From: Schauerella fraxinea
Lineage (GTDB): Bacteria > Pseudomonadota > Gammaproteobacteria > Burkholderiales > Burkholderiaceae_B
Assembly (NCBI GenBank): GCA_030849965.1
Contig: JAVDKL010000001.1
Span: 806,001-870,000 of the forward strand
Reading direction: 5' to 3'
Length of the DNA: 64,000 nt
Program-made: the position numbers and the translations under genes
Shown here: positions 16,699-25,850 of the stretch, piece by piece
Numbering within the stretch: the first letter of the stretch is position 1
Layout of the letters: every line of letters begins with the position of its first letter
The notes under the pieces: model-generated
What the model saw: only the letters and a program-made list of their open reading frames with translations
Databases searched by the model: none
What the model was told of the DNA's origin: nothing

Positions 16699-17741
16699 TG
16701 AACACTGCATTGCTCGCTCCCACCGAGACCGCGCCGCCGGCCATCAAACCGCTCGTGCAAGTGCGCGATATGTCGGTTCGGTTTGTGTCGCGCGATATGG
16801 CGATCTCGGTCGTCAACGGCGTGTCGTTCGATCTGAATCCGGGCGAAGTGCTGTGCCTGCTCGGCGAATCCGGCTCGGGCAAGAGCGTCACGATGCGCGC
16901 CTTGATGCGGCTGCTGCCGCGCACCGCGCAACTCGGCGGCTCGATCGATATCGACGGACGCGACATCCTGGCGTTGCGCGAGCGGCAATTGGCGTCGATA
17001 CGCGGGCCATTGATTTCGATGATCTTTCAAGAGCCGCTTACCGCACTCGACCCCGTGTACACCATCGGCCAGCAGATCGCCGAGACAGTCAAATGGCATG
17101 ACGGCGTCGACACCCGCAAAGCGCGTGCACGGGCACTCGAACTGCTCGAACTCGTGCAGATTCCGTCGGCGAAGCAACGCCTGGATGCCTATCCGCACGA
17201 GCTCTCGGGCGGCTTGCGCCAGCGCGCGATGATTGCGCTGGCGCTGTCGTGCCGGCCGAAGTTGCTGCTGGCCGACGAACCCACCACGGCGCTGGATGCC
17301 ACCGTGCAGATTCAAGTACTCCTGCTGCTGCGCAGCTTGCAGGCCGAGCTCGGCATGGCCACGATCTTCGTCACGCACGACCTGGGCGTGGCGTGTGAGA
17401 TCGCCGACAAGCTGGCGGTGATGTATGCCGGCCGCTTCGTCGAAACGGGCAGCGTGGAAGACGTGCTCTCGCGTCCCGCCCACCCCTACACGCGCGGCTT
17501 GATGCGCTCCACCGTGCATGCAGGCCAACGCGGCGTGGAACTTCAACCGATCGCGGGCTCGCCACCCGATCTCGCCGCGCTACCAAGCGGCTGTAGTTTT
17601 CGGCCGCGCTGCGAGTTGGCCACTCCGGCCTGCGCGCAAGACGTTCCTGCCTTTACGGACTGCGCGGCCGGCCATGCCGCACGCTGCATTCATATCCCGC
17701 CCGCGATGCGCGACCACACGCCGCTGGCCTCGCGGCCCTGA
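16695..17741 (+). CDS. DppD/OppD-type ABC ATPase
   Basis: This is the second ATPase of the importer, 348 residues, with Walker A GESGSGKS, Q-loop FQEPLTALDP, signature LSGGLRQR, Walker B LLLADEP and H-loop VTHD. The C-terminal SGCSFRPRC motif is the family extension. It overlaps the previous gene by four bases (ATGA), completing a five-gene importer. The stop codon falls in the loop of a small GC hairpin followed by a long T-tract, so some transcripts may end here. Confidence 0.93.
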   Translation: MMNTALLAPTETAPPAIKPLVQVRDMSVRFVSRDMAISVVNGVSFDLNPGEVLCLLGESGSGKSVTMRALMRLLPRTAQLGGSIDIDGRDILALRERQLASIRGPLISMIFQEPLTALDPVYTIGQQIAETVKWHDGVDTRKARARALELLELVQIPSAKQRLDAYPHELSGGLRQRAMIALALSCRPKLLLADEPTTALDATVQIQVLLLLRSLQAELGMATIFVTHDLGVACEIADKLAVMYAGRFVETGSVEDVLSRPAHPYTRGLMRSTVHAGQRGVELQPIAGSPPDLAALPSGCSFRPRCELATPACAQDVPAFTDCAAGHAARCIHIPPAMRDHTPLASRP

Positions 17742-17760
17742 GCCGCTTTTTTTTCTTTTT
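17732..17760 (+). terminator. Possible intrinsic terminator/attenuator between transporter and amidase genes
   Basis: GCGGC (17732-17736), loop CCTGA and GCCGC (17742-17746) are followed at once by eight T, one C and more T. The stem is only 5 bp but all G-C. It would limit read-through from the transporter genes into the amidase genes. Confidence 0.5.
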
Positions 17761-17778
17761 TCTCCCACTGGATCCGCC

Positions 17779-19203
17779 ATGTCCGATGACCTGTTTCACC
17801 TTACTGCGAGCGAAGCCAGCCGGCTGATGCTGGCGCGTAAGCTCTCGCCGGTTGAACTGCTCGATGCGTTTCTGGATCGCATCGACGCCGTCGACGCGGA
17901 CGTCAAAAGCTACCTGCTGGTGACGGCAGACACGGCACGCAAACACGCCGCCAAAGCAGAAATCGATATTGGCGCGGGCCGTTGGAAAGGCCCGCTGCAC
18001 GGCATCCCGTATGCGGTCAAGGACAACTACTTCACCCGCGGCGTGCGCACGTGCGCCGCTTCCAAGCTCATGCTCGACCACGTGCCCGATTACGATGCCA
18101 GCGCGATCGAACGGCTGGATGGCGCGGGCGCCGTGCTGCTGGGCAAACTCAATACCTGGGAATACGGCACCGGCACGGGCGCCGTGCATTTCGACCTGCC
18201 TTTCGAGCCGGCATGCAATCCGTGGCATCTGGCTCATCACACCGGCGGCTCGTCCACCGGCGCGGGTGCGTCAGTGGCCGCCGGCACGGCGATGGTTGCG
18301 ATGGGGTCGGATACCGGCGGCTCGGTGCGCTTGCCTGCCGCCGCGTGCGGCCTGCAAGGGCTCAAGCCCACCTACGGCCGCATCAGCCGATACGGCATTC
18401 TGCCCAATTGCTATTCGCTGGACACCGCCGGCCCACTGACGTGGTCGGTGGAAGACAACGCCATCATGATGCAAGTGCTCGCCGGCTACGACGCGCGCGA
18501 TCCGGCGAGCGCCGACCAACCGGTGCCGGATTATCTGGCGAGTTTGCATACCGGCGTGCGCGGCCTGACGATCGGCATTGTGCGCGACATGGGTGCCGAC
18601 GGCGAACAGCTCGACGCGGCCAACCGCGCAGGCGTGGAGGATGTGGCGCGGGTGCTGGCGGCCGAAGGCGCGCGCGTGATCGAGATCGTGTTGCCGGCAC
18701 TGCCCAGCAGCTATCGTCAGGTGAGCAGCGTCATCAACTGGACCGAATCGCTGTCAATCCACGAACACGATTTCATGCATCGCGCGCACGACATGGGCCT
18801 GGCCCTGCGCGACAAGATGATGCACGGCTTCATGACACGCGGCGTCGATTACCTGGCCGCCATTCGCCGGCGGCGCGAACTCACGCTCTCCACCGATGCT
18901 TTGCTGCGCACGGTCGACGCGCTGGTCATGCCGTGCGCCTTTCATACCGCGCCGCCGTTTGCCGACGCCGATCGCGTCAAAGCCTTCACCACCGATAGCG
19001 CCTGCCCGGTATTCAATATTTCCGGCCATCCGGCCATGTCGATCCGCACCGGCTTCGATGCGGCCGGCATGCCCACCAATGCACAAATCGCTGGCCGCTG
19101 GTTCGACGAAGCCACCGTGCTGCGCGTGGCGCAAGCCTATGAACGCGCCACGGCCTGGCATCTGAAACGCCCGCACCTGGCTTCGGCCTTGCAGCCCGCG
19201 TGA
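17779..19203 (+). CDS. Amidase-signature family hydrolase (AtzE/GatA-like)
   Basis: This is a cytoplasmic amidase of 474 residues that hydrolyses a carbon-nitrogen amide bond by the Ser-cisSer-Lys mechanism. The lysine lies in PYAVKDN, the serine pair in GGSSTGAG and the nucleophile in DTGGSVRLPAA, all intact. The ATG at 17779 starts the family N-terminus (LFHLTASEASRLM). The next gene encodes a short AtzG-like protein, which suggests an AtzE-AtzG type heteromer like 1-carboxybiuret hydrolase. The substrate is unknown. The upstream importer presumably supplies it. Confidence 0.9.
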   Translation: MSDDLFHLTASEASRLMLARKLSPVELLDAFLDRIDAVDADVKSYLLVTADTARKHAAKAEIDIGAGRWKGPLHGIPYAVKDNYFTRGVRTCAASKLMLDHVPDYDASAIERLDGAGAVLLGKLNTWEYGTGTGAVHFDLPFEPACNPWHLAHHTGGSSTGAGASVAAGTAMVAMGSDTGGSVRLPAAACGLQGLKPTYGRISRYGILPNCYSLDTAGPLTWSVEDNAIMMQVLAGYDARDPASADQPVPDYLASLHTGVRGLTIGIVRDMGADGEQLDAANRAGVEDVARVLAAEGARVIEIVLPALPSSYRQVSSVINWTESLSIHEHDFMHRAHDMGLALRDKMMHGFMTRGVDYLAAIRRRRELTLSTDALLRTVDALVMPCAFHTAPPFADADRVKAFTTDSACPVFNISGHPAMSIRTGFDAAGMPTNAQIAGRWFDEATVLRVAQAYERATAWHLKRPHLASALQPA

Positions 19204-19255
19204 CCCCGCCGGATGGCAATGTGCCCGCCTTCGCCGCTTTGAAAAGGATACGACC

Positions 19256-19465
19256 ATGACCACGCCTTCTGACCTGCCCGCCGCTTGGCGGCAAACCGAT
19301 ATCGACGCCTATATCGCGCGCTTCGGCCTGAAGCTCGACGACCCCGCCATGCGCGCGCGATTGTGCGCATCGGCCGAAGCCGCCTCCGCTGCAGGCGCCG
19401 CCGTGCCGCGCATGCTGCGCAAAGACTGCGAGCCTGCCCACATTTTCCAACTGCCCCTGCCCTGA
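19256..19465 (+). CDS. Small AtzG/GatC-like amidase partner protein
   Basis: This is a 69-residue protein set between two amidase genes with a good ribosome site (AAAAGGA). An N-terminal helix region (IDAYIARFGLKLDDPAMRARL) is followed by an Ala-rich stretch and the ending CEPAHIFQLPLP. That ending recalls the EPAxxF C-terminus I know from AtzG-type (DUF4089-like) subunits that stabilise AtzE. The relation is by gene position, size and this ending, not by a search. It would act in the cytoplasm as a partner of the preceding amidase. Confidence 0.65.
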   Translation: MTTPSDLPAAWRQTDIDAYIARFGLKLDDPAMRARLCASAEAASAAGAAVPRMLRKDCEPAHIFQLPLP

Positions 19466-19486
19466 ACCCCGCCGGAGATTGCCACC

Positions 19487-20824
19487 ATGCAACCCTTTGA
19501 ACTCACTGCCTCGGAAGCCTCGGCGCTCATCGCCAAGCGCGAATTGTCGTGCGAAGAACTGGCGCGCTCCACGCTCGACCACATCGCCCGCACCGAGCCG
19601 GATGTACGCGCCTTTACCTACGTCGATGCCGATCAAGTGGTGCGCAACGCACGCGAGCTCGATAAAACCCCGCCGAAAAGTCCGCTGCATGGATTGACCT
19701 TCGGTGTGAAAGACATGATCGAAACCGTCGACATGCCCACCACCTATAACTCGCCCATCTACTTCGGTCACCAGGCCGGAAAAGACGCAGCGTGCGTAGG
19801 CACGGTGCGGGCGCGCGGCGCCTTGATCCTGGGCAAGACCGATACGGTTGAATTTGCGACCGGCGGGCGTCGCGCAGCCACGCGCAACCCCTACAACTTC
19901 GCGCATACGCCGGGTGGCTCGTCGTCGGGCTCGGGTGCAGCGGTGAGCGCGAAGATGGTTCAGTTGGCCTTCGGCACGCAAACCGGCGGCTCGCACATTC
20001 GCCCGGCGGCCTTCAACGGGATCTATGGCATCAAGCCCACCCACGGTGTGGTCAGCCGCGAAGGCGCAAAAAATTACTCGCACACGCTGGACACGATCGG
20101 GTGGTACGGCCGCTCGGTGGCAGACCTGCAATTGGTGGCGCGGGAATTTCGTTTATTCGGCATGGACGAGGCCCCGACCACACCATTGAAGGGGCTGAAG
20201 GTGGGCCTGTGCCGCGGCCCCAATTGGCATTTGACCGAAGCGTCGGGCCGCGCTGCCTTGATGACGGCCGCCGCGCGGCTGGCAGACCAGGGCGCTGAAA
20301 TTGTCGATCTGGATCTCCCGTCCGACTTCGATCACATCACGCACGCCCAGGAAGTGGTGATGCGCGGCGAAGGCCGCGCAGCCTTCCTGCCGGATTACCT
20401 GGCGAACTACGCGCTGCTGCACCAGGATTTTCGCGACCTGGTCGAAAACGCCAAAGGCTATACCGCGGAAGACATGGTGCAAGCCTACGACCTGGCCGCA
20501 TCGTGCCGGCGGCAGTTCGACGGCCTCTTCGGTGACGCACTGGACGTGGTCCTGACGCCGCCTTGCATCGGCCAGGCGCCCATTGGCTATTACGACACCG
20601 GCAATCCGGCGTTCAACAGCATGTGGACGTTGCTGCATGTGCCCTGCGTTGCGATCCCGGTTGGGCTGGGCGACAAGGGACTTCCGGTGGGCATCCAGGT
20701 CATCGGACCGCGCTTTTCCGACGCGCGCCTGCTTTCGATCGCATCCGCCTGCGCCCCCGCCATTCATGCGCCTGCCACACTGACACCGGTGGACGCCACC
20801 ATGGCGGAAGAACTGGTCGCTTGA
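19487..20824 (+). CDS. Amidase-signature family hydrolase, second copy
   Basis: This is a 445-residue amidase of the same superfamily, clearly diverged from the first. The catalytic lysine lies in FGVKDM, the serines in GGSSSGSG and the nucleophile in QTGGSHIRPAAF. CCGGAGA precedes the ATG. The N-terminal ELTASEASALI resembles that of the first amidase, so an old duplication is possible. The two may act on successive intermediates of one amide compound. That is inference from co-location only. Confidence 0.9.
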   Translation: MQPFELTASEASALIAKRELSCEELARSTLDHIARTEPDVRAFTYVDADQVVRNARELDKTPPKSPLHGLTFGVKDMIETVDMPTTYNSPIYFGHQAGKDAACVGTVRARGALILGKTDTVEFATGGRRAATRNPYNFAHTPGGSSSGSGAAVSAKMVQLAFGTQTGGSHIRPAAFNGIYGIKPTHGVVSREGAKNYSHTLDTIGWYGRSVADLQLVAREFRLFGMDEAPTTPLKGLKVGLCRGPNWHLTEASGRAALMTAAARLADQGAEIVDLDLPSDFDHITHAQEVVMRGEGRAAFLPDYLANYALLHQDFRDLVENAKGYTAEDMVQAYDLAASCRRQFDGLFGDALDVVLTPPCIGQAPIGYYDTGNPAFNSMWTLLHVPCVAIPVGLGDKGLPVGIQVIGPRFSDARLLSIASACAPAIHAPATLTPVDATMAEELVA

Positions 20825-20977
20825 GCGGTCTGGCGGGAGTCCGGGTGGGGTCTTGCCCGGGGTCGGGCTTGGTCTGACGGGATCTGACGGGGTTCTGAAC
20901 AGTTACCTTGTCGTCCCCAAATTCGGCAAATTCGGGAGCAGAATGGGTTACCCGACCCACTCGCTCCCGGAGCATCC

Positions 20978-21589
20978 ATGTCGTATCGCACCCCCCTCGC
21001 ACGCGCCCTCTTCTCCCTTACCGTCCTGGCCTGTGCCACGGCGCACGCCGCTGACGAAAAGCCGGTTCGCATCCGCGGCGAGATCGTCGCGGCCACCGCC
21101 GATGGTCTCACCGTCAAGCATGTCAGCGGCGAACAAGTGAAGATTGCCGCGCCCCCCGACACCGCCGTCTCGTCAGTCAAGAACGTGCCGCTCTCCAGCA
21201 TCAAATCTGGCGATTACGTGGGCGCCGCCTCGCGCAAGGGGCCGGACGGCAAACAAACCGCGATTGAAGTGCTGGTGTTTCCCGAAGCCGCGCGAGGGTC
21301 GGGCGAAGGTCATTACGGCTGGGATCTCGCCCCGGATAGCTCGATGACCAATGCCAACGTCGATGCCGTCGTCTCCGGCACCAACGGCCGCGATCTCAAG
21401 CTGTCGTACAAAGGCGGCACGCAAACCATCGTGGTGCCCACCAACGCGCCCGTGGTGACGTTCGCGCCAGCGACACGCGCCGATGTGTTGCCCGGCAAAA
21501 AGGTATTCGTGGTGGCCAAGCCGACCGGCGACGGTTATCTCGCCCAACGCATCGTGGTTGAAAAGGATGGTGTGGCGCCGCCCATGTAA
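20978..21589 (+). CDS. Exported protein with OB-like repeats (DUF5666-like)
   Basis: This is a periplasmic protein of 203 residues with a Sec signal (about 1-24, ending TAHAAD). The mature part has two similar beta-rich segments, IRGEIVAATADGLTVKHVSGEQVKIA-type and a later DLKLSYKGGTQTIVVP stretch with GKKVFVVAKPTGDGYLAQRIVV, as seen in small OB-fold DUF5666-type proteins. Relatives are often annotated as metal transporter components without evidence. It stands alone on the plus strand and is followed by a strong terminator. Function unknown. Confidence 0.75.
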   Translation: MSYRTPLARALFSLTVLACATAHAADEKPVRIRGEIVAATADGLTVKHVSGEQVKIAAPPDTAVSSVKNVPLSSIKSGDYVGAASRKGPDGKQTAIEVLVFPEAARGSGEGHYGWDLAPDSSMTNANVDAVVSGTNGRDLKLSYKGGTQTIVVPTNAPVVTFAPATRADVLPGKKVFVVAKPTGDGYLAQRIVVEKDGVAPPM

Positions 21590-21669
21590 TCGTCCTTACG
21601 TCCGGTGAATGCGGCACGTGCAGAGCATCACGGCATCGCGGGCACCCTGGCAATAATCGATTGGACAAG

Positions 21670-21710
21670 AAAAACACCCCAAATGTGCGTAACGCATCTG
21701 GGGTGTTTTT
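21670..21710. terminator. Strong bidirectional intrinsic terminator
   Basis: A long hairpin: AAAAACACCCCA on the left pairs with TGGGGTGTTTTT on the right, with the stem continuing through ATG-GCGT/ACGCAT. The A-run and T-run serve both strands. It separates the converging exported-protein gene and the pao genes. Confidence 0.9.
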
Positions 21711-21728
21711 GATCGACCGCCGGCCTCG

Positions 21729-21797
21729 GTGACTGCTGGCTTGTCGTGACTGCTGGCTTGCCGCGACTGCTGGCTTCTCGGTGACGGCCGGTTTCCC
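21729..21797. repeat. 17-nt tandem repeats
   Basis: Three units of GTGACTGCTGGCTTGTC type (21729-21745, 21746-21762, 21763-21779) differ at one to three positions. A degenerate fourth follows to 21797. They lie between the terminator and the 3' end of the molybdenum-subunit gene. Confidence 0.75.
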
Positions 21798-21886
21798 GTG
21801 ACGACTCGGGCCTTGCTGATGCTGCCGCTACTGACGACGGTCACGCAGCAGCCGTTTCAACGGCAGCGCGTGTCGCCGGGCAGTTA

Positions 21887-24112
21887 TCAGTGCTTGATCA
21901 GATCGTCGATATGCACCGGCAGATCGCGCACCCGGACACCGGTGGCGTGATACACCGCCGCTGTGATCGCCGCAGCCACGCCCGCCAACCCAATCTCGCC
22001 GATGCCGCGCGCGCCCAGTTCGTTCAACGCCTTGTCGGGGTAGTCCAGAAACTCCACGTCGATATCCGGCGAATCGGCATGGGTCACCATCACATAGTCC
22101 GCCAGATTGCTGTTGATCGGCGCCCCGTTGCGGCTGTCGTAGTGCGTTTCTTCAAAAAGTGCCATGCCCACGCCCATCACGATCGCGCCCTCGATCTGAT
22201 TGCGTCCGCTCAAGGGATTGATGATCTTGCCGGCGTCGATCACGGTCACCACGCGCTTCACACGCATACGACCGATCTCGGGCTGCCAACCCACTTCAAC
22301 AAAATGCGCGCCATAGGAATGGATCGAGTGCTTGTCGGCATCGGGATCGTTGTCGCTTGCGCCCGCGCGTCCCTTGCCCATCACCTGGCTGAGTTCGGCT
22401 TTTTGCAGCACAGCCTCAAACGGCACGCCGGCCTCCGGCTGCTCCGTCTTGCGATGTACGCGGCCGGCCGTCATTGTCAGATCCTCGGGGTCCGCCCCCT
22501 TCGTGGGCAAGCCGTCGGTCTCGGCTGCAATGCTCAGCAATTGCTTGATCGCCTCGCGCGCGGCCTTGCCGATGGCGGGCACGAGCGACCCCGTCGCCAT
22601 CGAGCCGCCCGACATGGGTCCAGCCGGAAACGACGTGTCGCCGATTGCCACAACGATCTTGTCGCTGGCAATGCCGGTGAGATTGGCGACCATCTGCGCC
22701 ATCACCGTATAGGTACCCGTGCCGATATCCTGGGTGGCGCTCGCCACGCGCGCCGTGCCGTCGCGATTGAGTTGCACGTTCGCCATGGCGGGAATGCGCT
22801 TGGCCATCCAGGATGCGCCCGCCATTCCCCAACCCAGGATTTCGCCGTCCGCGTGCATGCTGCCCACCTCGGGATTGCGCTTGGACCAGCCGAACTTTTC
22901 AGCGCCGCGCTTCAGGCACTCGGTGTAGTGCCGCGTGGAAAACGGTACGCCCAAGCTCTCATCGATCTCGGGCTCGTTTTGCAGACGCAATTGCACAGGG
23001 CACACGTCCAGCGCAATCGCCAACTCATCCATCGCCGACTCGGTGCAGTACAGCCCCGGCACAGCGCCCGGGCCGCGCATCGACGTATTAGGACCGAAAT
23101 GGCGGCGCGCCTGACCCGACGTCACGCGCAAATTAGGCGTGCTGTAAAAGTAAGGGGTGGCTTCACCGCAATTCTCTTTGCTCGCTTCGACCTGCGCCAC
23201 ATGGTGCACATAATCCTGCTGCAATGAAGTCAAGCGACCTGCCTTGGTCGCGGCGATGCGGATGCGTTGCTGCGTATTGGTGCGATGGCCTACGGTTTCA
23301 AACATCATCTTGCGGGAGATCTCGAGCTTGACCGGCCGCTTCAAATCGCGCGCCGCCGCCACGGCGAGCAAGGAATGCGTCCACGGCCAGAGCTTGCCGC
23401 CGAAGCCCGACCCCAGGTATTCGGTCACGACCCGGATATTCTCCGGCACTTCGCCGAGCATCTGTACCAGCACCGACTTGTGATTGCCGATCGCCTGCGA
23501 CGTTTCATACACCGTATAAGCGCGGCCATCGTAGGTGGCTACCGTGCAATGCAATTCGATGGGATTGTGCGTCTCGGGCGGCGTACGATAAACCTGGTCG
23601 ATCGTGACCTCACCCTTCGCAAACGCGGCGTCGGGATCACCGCGCTCACTGTCTACCTTCGGTTTGTCGTCGGGCTCGAGTTCCAGGCTCACATCCACCG
23701 GCTTCTCGGTGTAGGTCGCTTTGACCGCGCGTGCCGCAGCGGTAGCCTGTTCGAAACTTTCCGCTACCACCAAGGCGATGTACTGACCGTAGTAGTTGAT
23801 CTTGTTGTCGGACAGCGGTGGGCGCTTTTCATCGATCGATGCCCCGCTCGCATCCGAGATGCGGTAAAGCGGTCCGATATTTTCATGCGTGAAGATCTTC
23901 ACCACGCCCGGCATCCTGGACGCGATCGTGGTGTCGAGCGCCGTCAATTCGCCACTGGCGATCGTGGCGCCAACCGGCTGGGCGTAGACCATGCCGGGGA
24001 AGTGATGATCGGAGGTGTATTTCGCCGCACCACTCACCTTGAGCGGGCCATCGATTCGGGCAAGCGAAGCGCCGATCGCGGCGGATTCGGCGGGATTATG
24101 GGCAGTCATCAT
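21887..24112 (-). CDS. paoC: Aldehyde oxidoreductase molybdenum cofactor-binding subunit
   Basis: This is the catalytic large subunit (741 residues) of a xanthine oxidase-family enzyme of the PaoABC type, which oxidises aldehydes to acids, in E. coli in the periplasm. The N-terminal domain (RIDGPLKVSGAAKYTSD) and the cofactor domain are complete. The C-terminal GARGIGEIGLAGVAAAI carries the catalytic glutamate. Length matches E. coli PaoC (about 730). It is last in the order FeS, FAD, Mo subunits on the minus strand. No PaoD/XdhC-type maturation chaperone gene is nearby. Confidence 0.9.
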   Translation of the reverse strand: MMTAHNPAESAAIGASLARIDGPLKVSGAAKYTSDHHFPGMVYAQPVGATIASGELTALDTTIASRMPGVVKIFTHENIGPLYRISDASGASIDEKRPPLSDNKINYYGQYIALVVAESFEQATAAARAVKATYTEKPVDVSLELEPDDKPKVDSERGDPDAAFAKGEVTIDQVYRTPPETHNPIELHCTVATYDGRAYTVYETSQAIGNHKSVLVQMLGEVPENIRVVTEYLGSGFGGKLWPWTHSLLAVAAARDLKRPVKLEISRKMMFETVGHRTNTQQRIRIAATKAGRLTSLQQDYVHHVAQVEASKENCGEATPYFYSTPNLRVTSGQARRHFGPNTSMRGPGAVPGLYCTESAMDELAIALDVCPVQLRLQNEPEIDESLGVPFSTRHYTECLKRGAEKFGWSKRNPEVGSMHADGEILGWGMAGASWMAKRIPAMANVQLNRDGTARVASATQDIGTGTYTVMAQMVANLTGIASDKIVVAIGDTSFPAGPMSGGSMATGSLVPAIGKAAREAIKQLLSIAAETDGLPTKGADPEDLTMTAGRVHRKTEQPEAGVPFEAVLQKAELSQVMGKGRAGASDNDPDADKHSIHSYGAHFVEVGWQPEIGRMRVKRVVTVIDAGKIINPLSGRNQIEGAIVMGVGMALFEETHYDSRNGAPINSNLADYVMVTHADSPDIDVEFLDYPDKALNELGARGIGEIGLAGVAAAITAAVYHATGVRVRDLPVHIDDLIKH

Positions 24113-24137
24113 TGATCCTTTGTTTGAGCCAAGCGCA

Positions 24138-25142
24138 TCAGGCTGCTTGCGTCGCGTCTTTCAACGCCTGAACGATGCAGCGTTTGGCGAGTTCGACCTT
24201 GAAGCCGTTCTCACTTTGGGGCTTGGCGCCGGCCAAGGCGGCGTCAGCCGCGCGCTGGAAGAGATCGTTACTCGGGGTTTGGCCCTGCAAGAGGGCTTCG
24301 GCCTCCACGGCGCGCCACGGTTTGGCACCCACGCCACCCAATGCCACGCGCACGTGTGCCATCTTTCCGCCTTCGAGCGCCACTACGGCAGCCGTGGACG
24401 CCAGCGCGAATTCGTACGATGCGCGGTCGCGCAATTTCAGATATGTCGATCGTGCACCAGCCACTGGCGCGGCCAGACTCACATGCGTAATGAGGTCGCC
24501 GGGTTCGAGCACGGTTTCTCGTTCGGGCGTATCGCCCGGCAGCAGAAAAAAGTCCTCGAAGGCAATGGCGCGTTTACCGCCGGTGCCTTGCACATGCACA
24601 ACGGCCTCGAGCGCGGCCAAGGCCACGTTCATGTCCGAAGGATTGCTGGCAATACACTGATCGCTCGTGCCCAAAATCGCCAGGTTGCGGTTGAAGCCAT
24701 CGATGGCACCGCACCCGCTGCCCGGCTCACGCTTATTACAGGCCATGGCGGGATCGCGAAAATACACACAGCGCGTGCGCTGCAAAAGGTTGCCGCCTGT
24801 CGTCGCCATATTGCGCAGTTGCGCCGAGGCACCCGACAGCAACGCTTCGGACAGCACGGCATAGTGTTCGAGAATATGCGCGTGGTGCGCCAGATCGGCA
24901 TTGCGCACCATGGCGCCGATGTCCACGCCGCCATCGTCGCGCGGCTGCACCTGGTCCAACGGCAAGCGCCCGATATCGACCACTTGCTCGGGCTGTTCGA
25001 CGTCGAGCTTCATCAGGTCGATCAGTGTGGTGCCGCCTGCGAGAAACCGCACGCGTGCGCCCTGCTGCGCGGTTTGCGAGAGCGCGCCTGCACGGATTGC
25101 GGCATCCACATCGGCTGCGCGCGAAATTTGAAATCGTTCCAT
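24138..25142 (-). CDS. paoB: Aldehyde oxidoreductase FAD-binding subunit
   Basis: This is the middle subunit (334 residues). The FAD-binding motif region (ARVRFLAGGTTLIDLMKLDV) and the GGNLLQRTRC loop are present. The cysteines in RTRCVYFRDPAMACNK and REPGSGCGA correspond to the extra 4Fe-4S cluster that distinguishes PaoB from ordinary xanthine dehydrogenase FAD subunits. A strong GAGGAG ribosome site precedes the ATG. It lies nine bases after the FeS-subunit gene. Confidence 0.92.
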   Translation of the reverse strand: MERFQISRAADVDAAIRAGALSQTAQQGARVRFLAGGTTLIDLMKLDVEQPEQVVDIGRLPLDQVQPRDDGGVDIGAMVRNADLAHHAHILEHYAVLSEALLSGASAQLRNMATTGGNLLQRTRCVYFRDPAMACNKREPGSGCGAIDGFNRNLAILGTSDQCIASNPSDMNVALAALEAVVHVQGTGGKRAIAFEDFFLLPGDTPERETVLEPGDLITHVSLAAPVAGARSTYLKLRDRASYEFALASTAAVVALEGGKMAHVRVALGGVGAKPWRAVEAEALLQGQTPSNDLFQRAADAALAGAKPQSENGFKVELAKRCIVQALKDATQAA

Positions 25143-25151
25143 GATCGCTCC

Positions 25152-25850
25152 TCAGCCTTGGCGCACGTGTTGGATGGCAGCCACGATGTTCGAGTAGGCC
25201 CCACACCGACAGATGTTGCCGCTCATGGCCTCCTTCACACAGGCATTGCTCGCACCGCAGGGCTCATTGAGCAGCGCTACGCCCGACATGATCTGGCCCG
25301 AGGTGCAATAGCCGCACTGATAGCCGTCATGGGCGACGAAAGACGCTTGCATGGGATGAAGATTGCCGGGTTGGCCCAGCCCTTCGATCGTGGTGATTTC
25401 ATCGCCGTCGTGCGTCACTGCCAAGCGCAAACAGGAATTGACCCGCTTGCCGTTGACGTGCACCGTACAGGCGCCGCATTGGCCGTGATCACAGCCCTTC
25501 TTCGTTCCGGTCAAATGCAAATGCTCGCGCACGCAGTCCAGCAAAGTTGTGCGGGGATCGAGATCGAGCGATTCATCACGGCCGTTGATTTTCAAGCGAA
25601 CGGGCATGGTGTCTTGCGCGTCGAGCGCAGCGGTAGGCGCCGCGGTCGCGTTGGCCGGTTCCGATACGGGATTGTCGGCCCGCACCGGCATGGGGGCATC
25701 CGCTGCGCGGACATCCGTCGGCATTGGGTTGGCCGCAGCCGCTTGCACGTCAGCCAGGATCGGCGTCGTGCTGCGGGGTGCCAATCCATTGGACGGCAAG
25801 GGTTGCACGGCATCGCGCGAACGCTGCGCCTGAGATGAGGTCGTGGACAT
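25152..25850 (-). CDS. paoA: Aldehyde oxidoreductase 2Fe-2S subunit
   Basis: This is the electron-transfer subunit (232 residues) with two 2Fe-2S clusters: the plant-ferredoxin type in GCDHGQCGACTVHVNG and the all-alpha type in CGYCTSGQIM and NICRCGAYSN. The first 80 or so residues are an Ala/Pro-rich, low-complexity stretch. E. coli PaoA carries a Tat signal there, but no twin arginine followed by a hydrophobic core is visible here. The complex may therefore stay in the cytoplasm, or the annotated start may be wrong. Confidence 0.9.
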   Translation of the reverse strand: MSTTSSQAQRSRDAVQPLPSNGLAPRSTTPILADVQAAAANPMPTDVRAADAPMPVRADNPVSEPANATAAPTAALDAQDTMPVRLKINGRDESLDLDPRTTLLDCVREHLHLTGTKKGCDHGQCGACTVHVNGKRVNSCLRLAVTHDGDEITTIEGLGQPGNLHPMQASFVAHDGYQCGYCTSGQIMSGVALLNEPCGASNACVKEAMSGNICRCGAYSNIVAAIQHVRQG

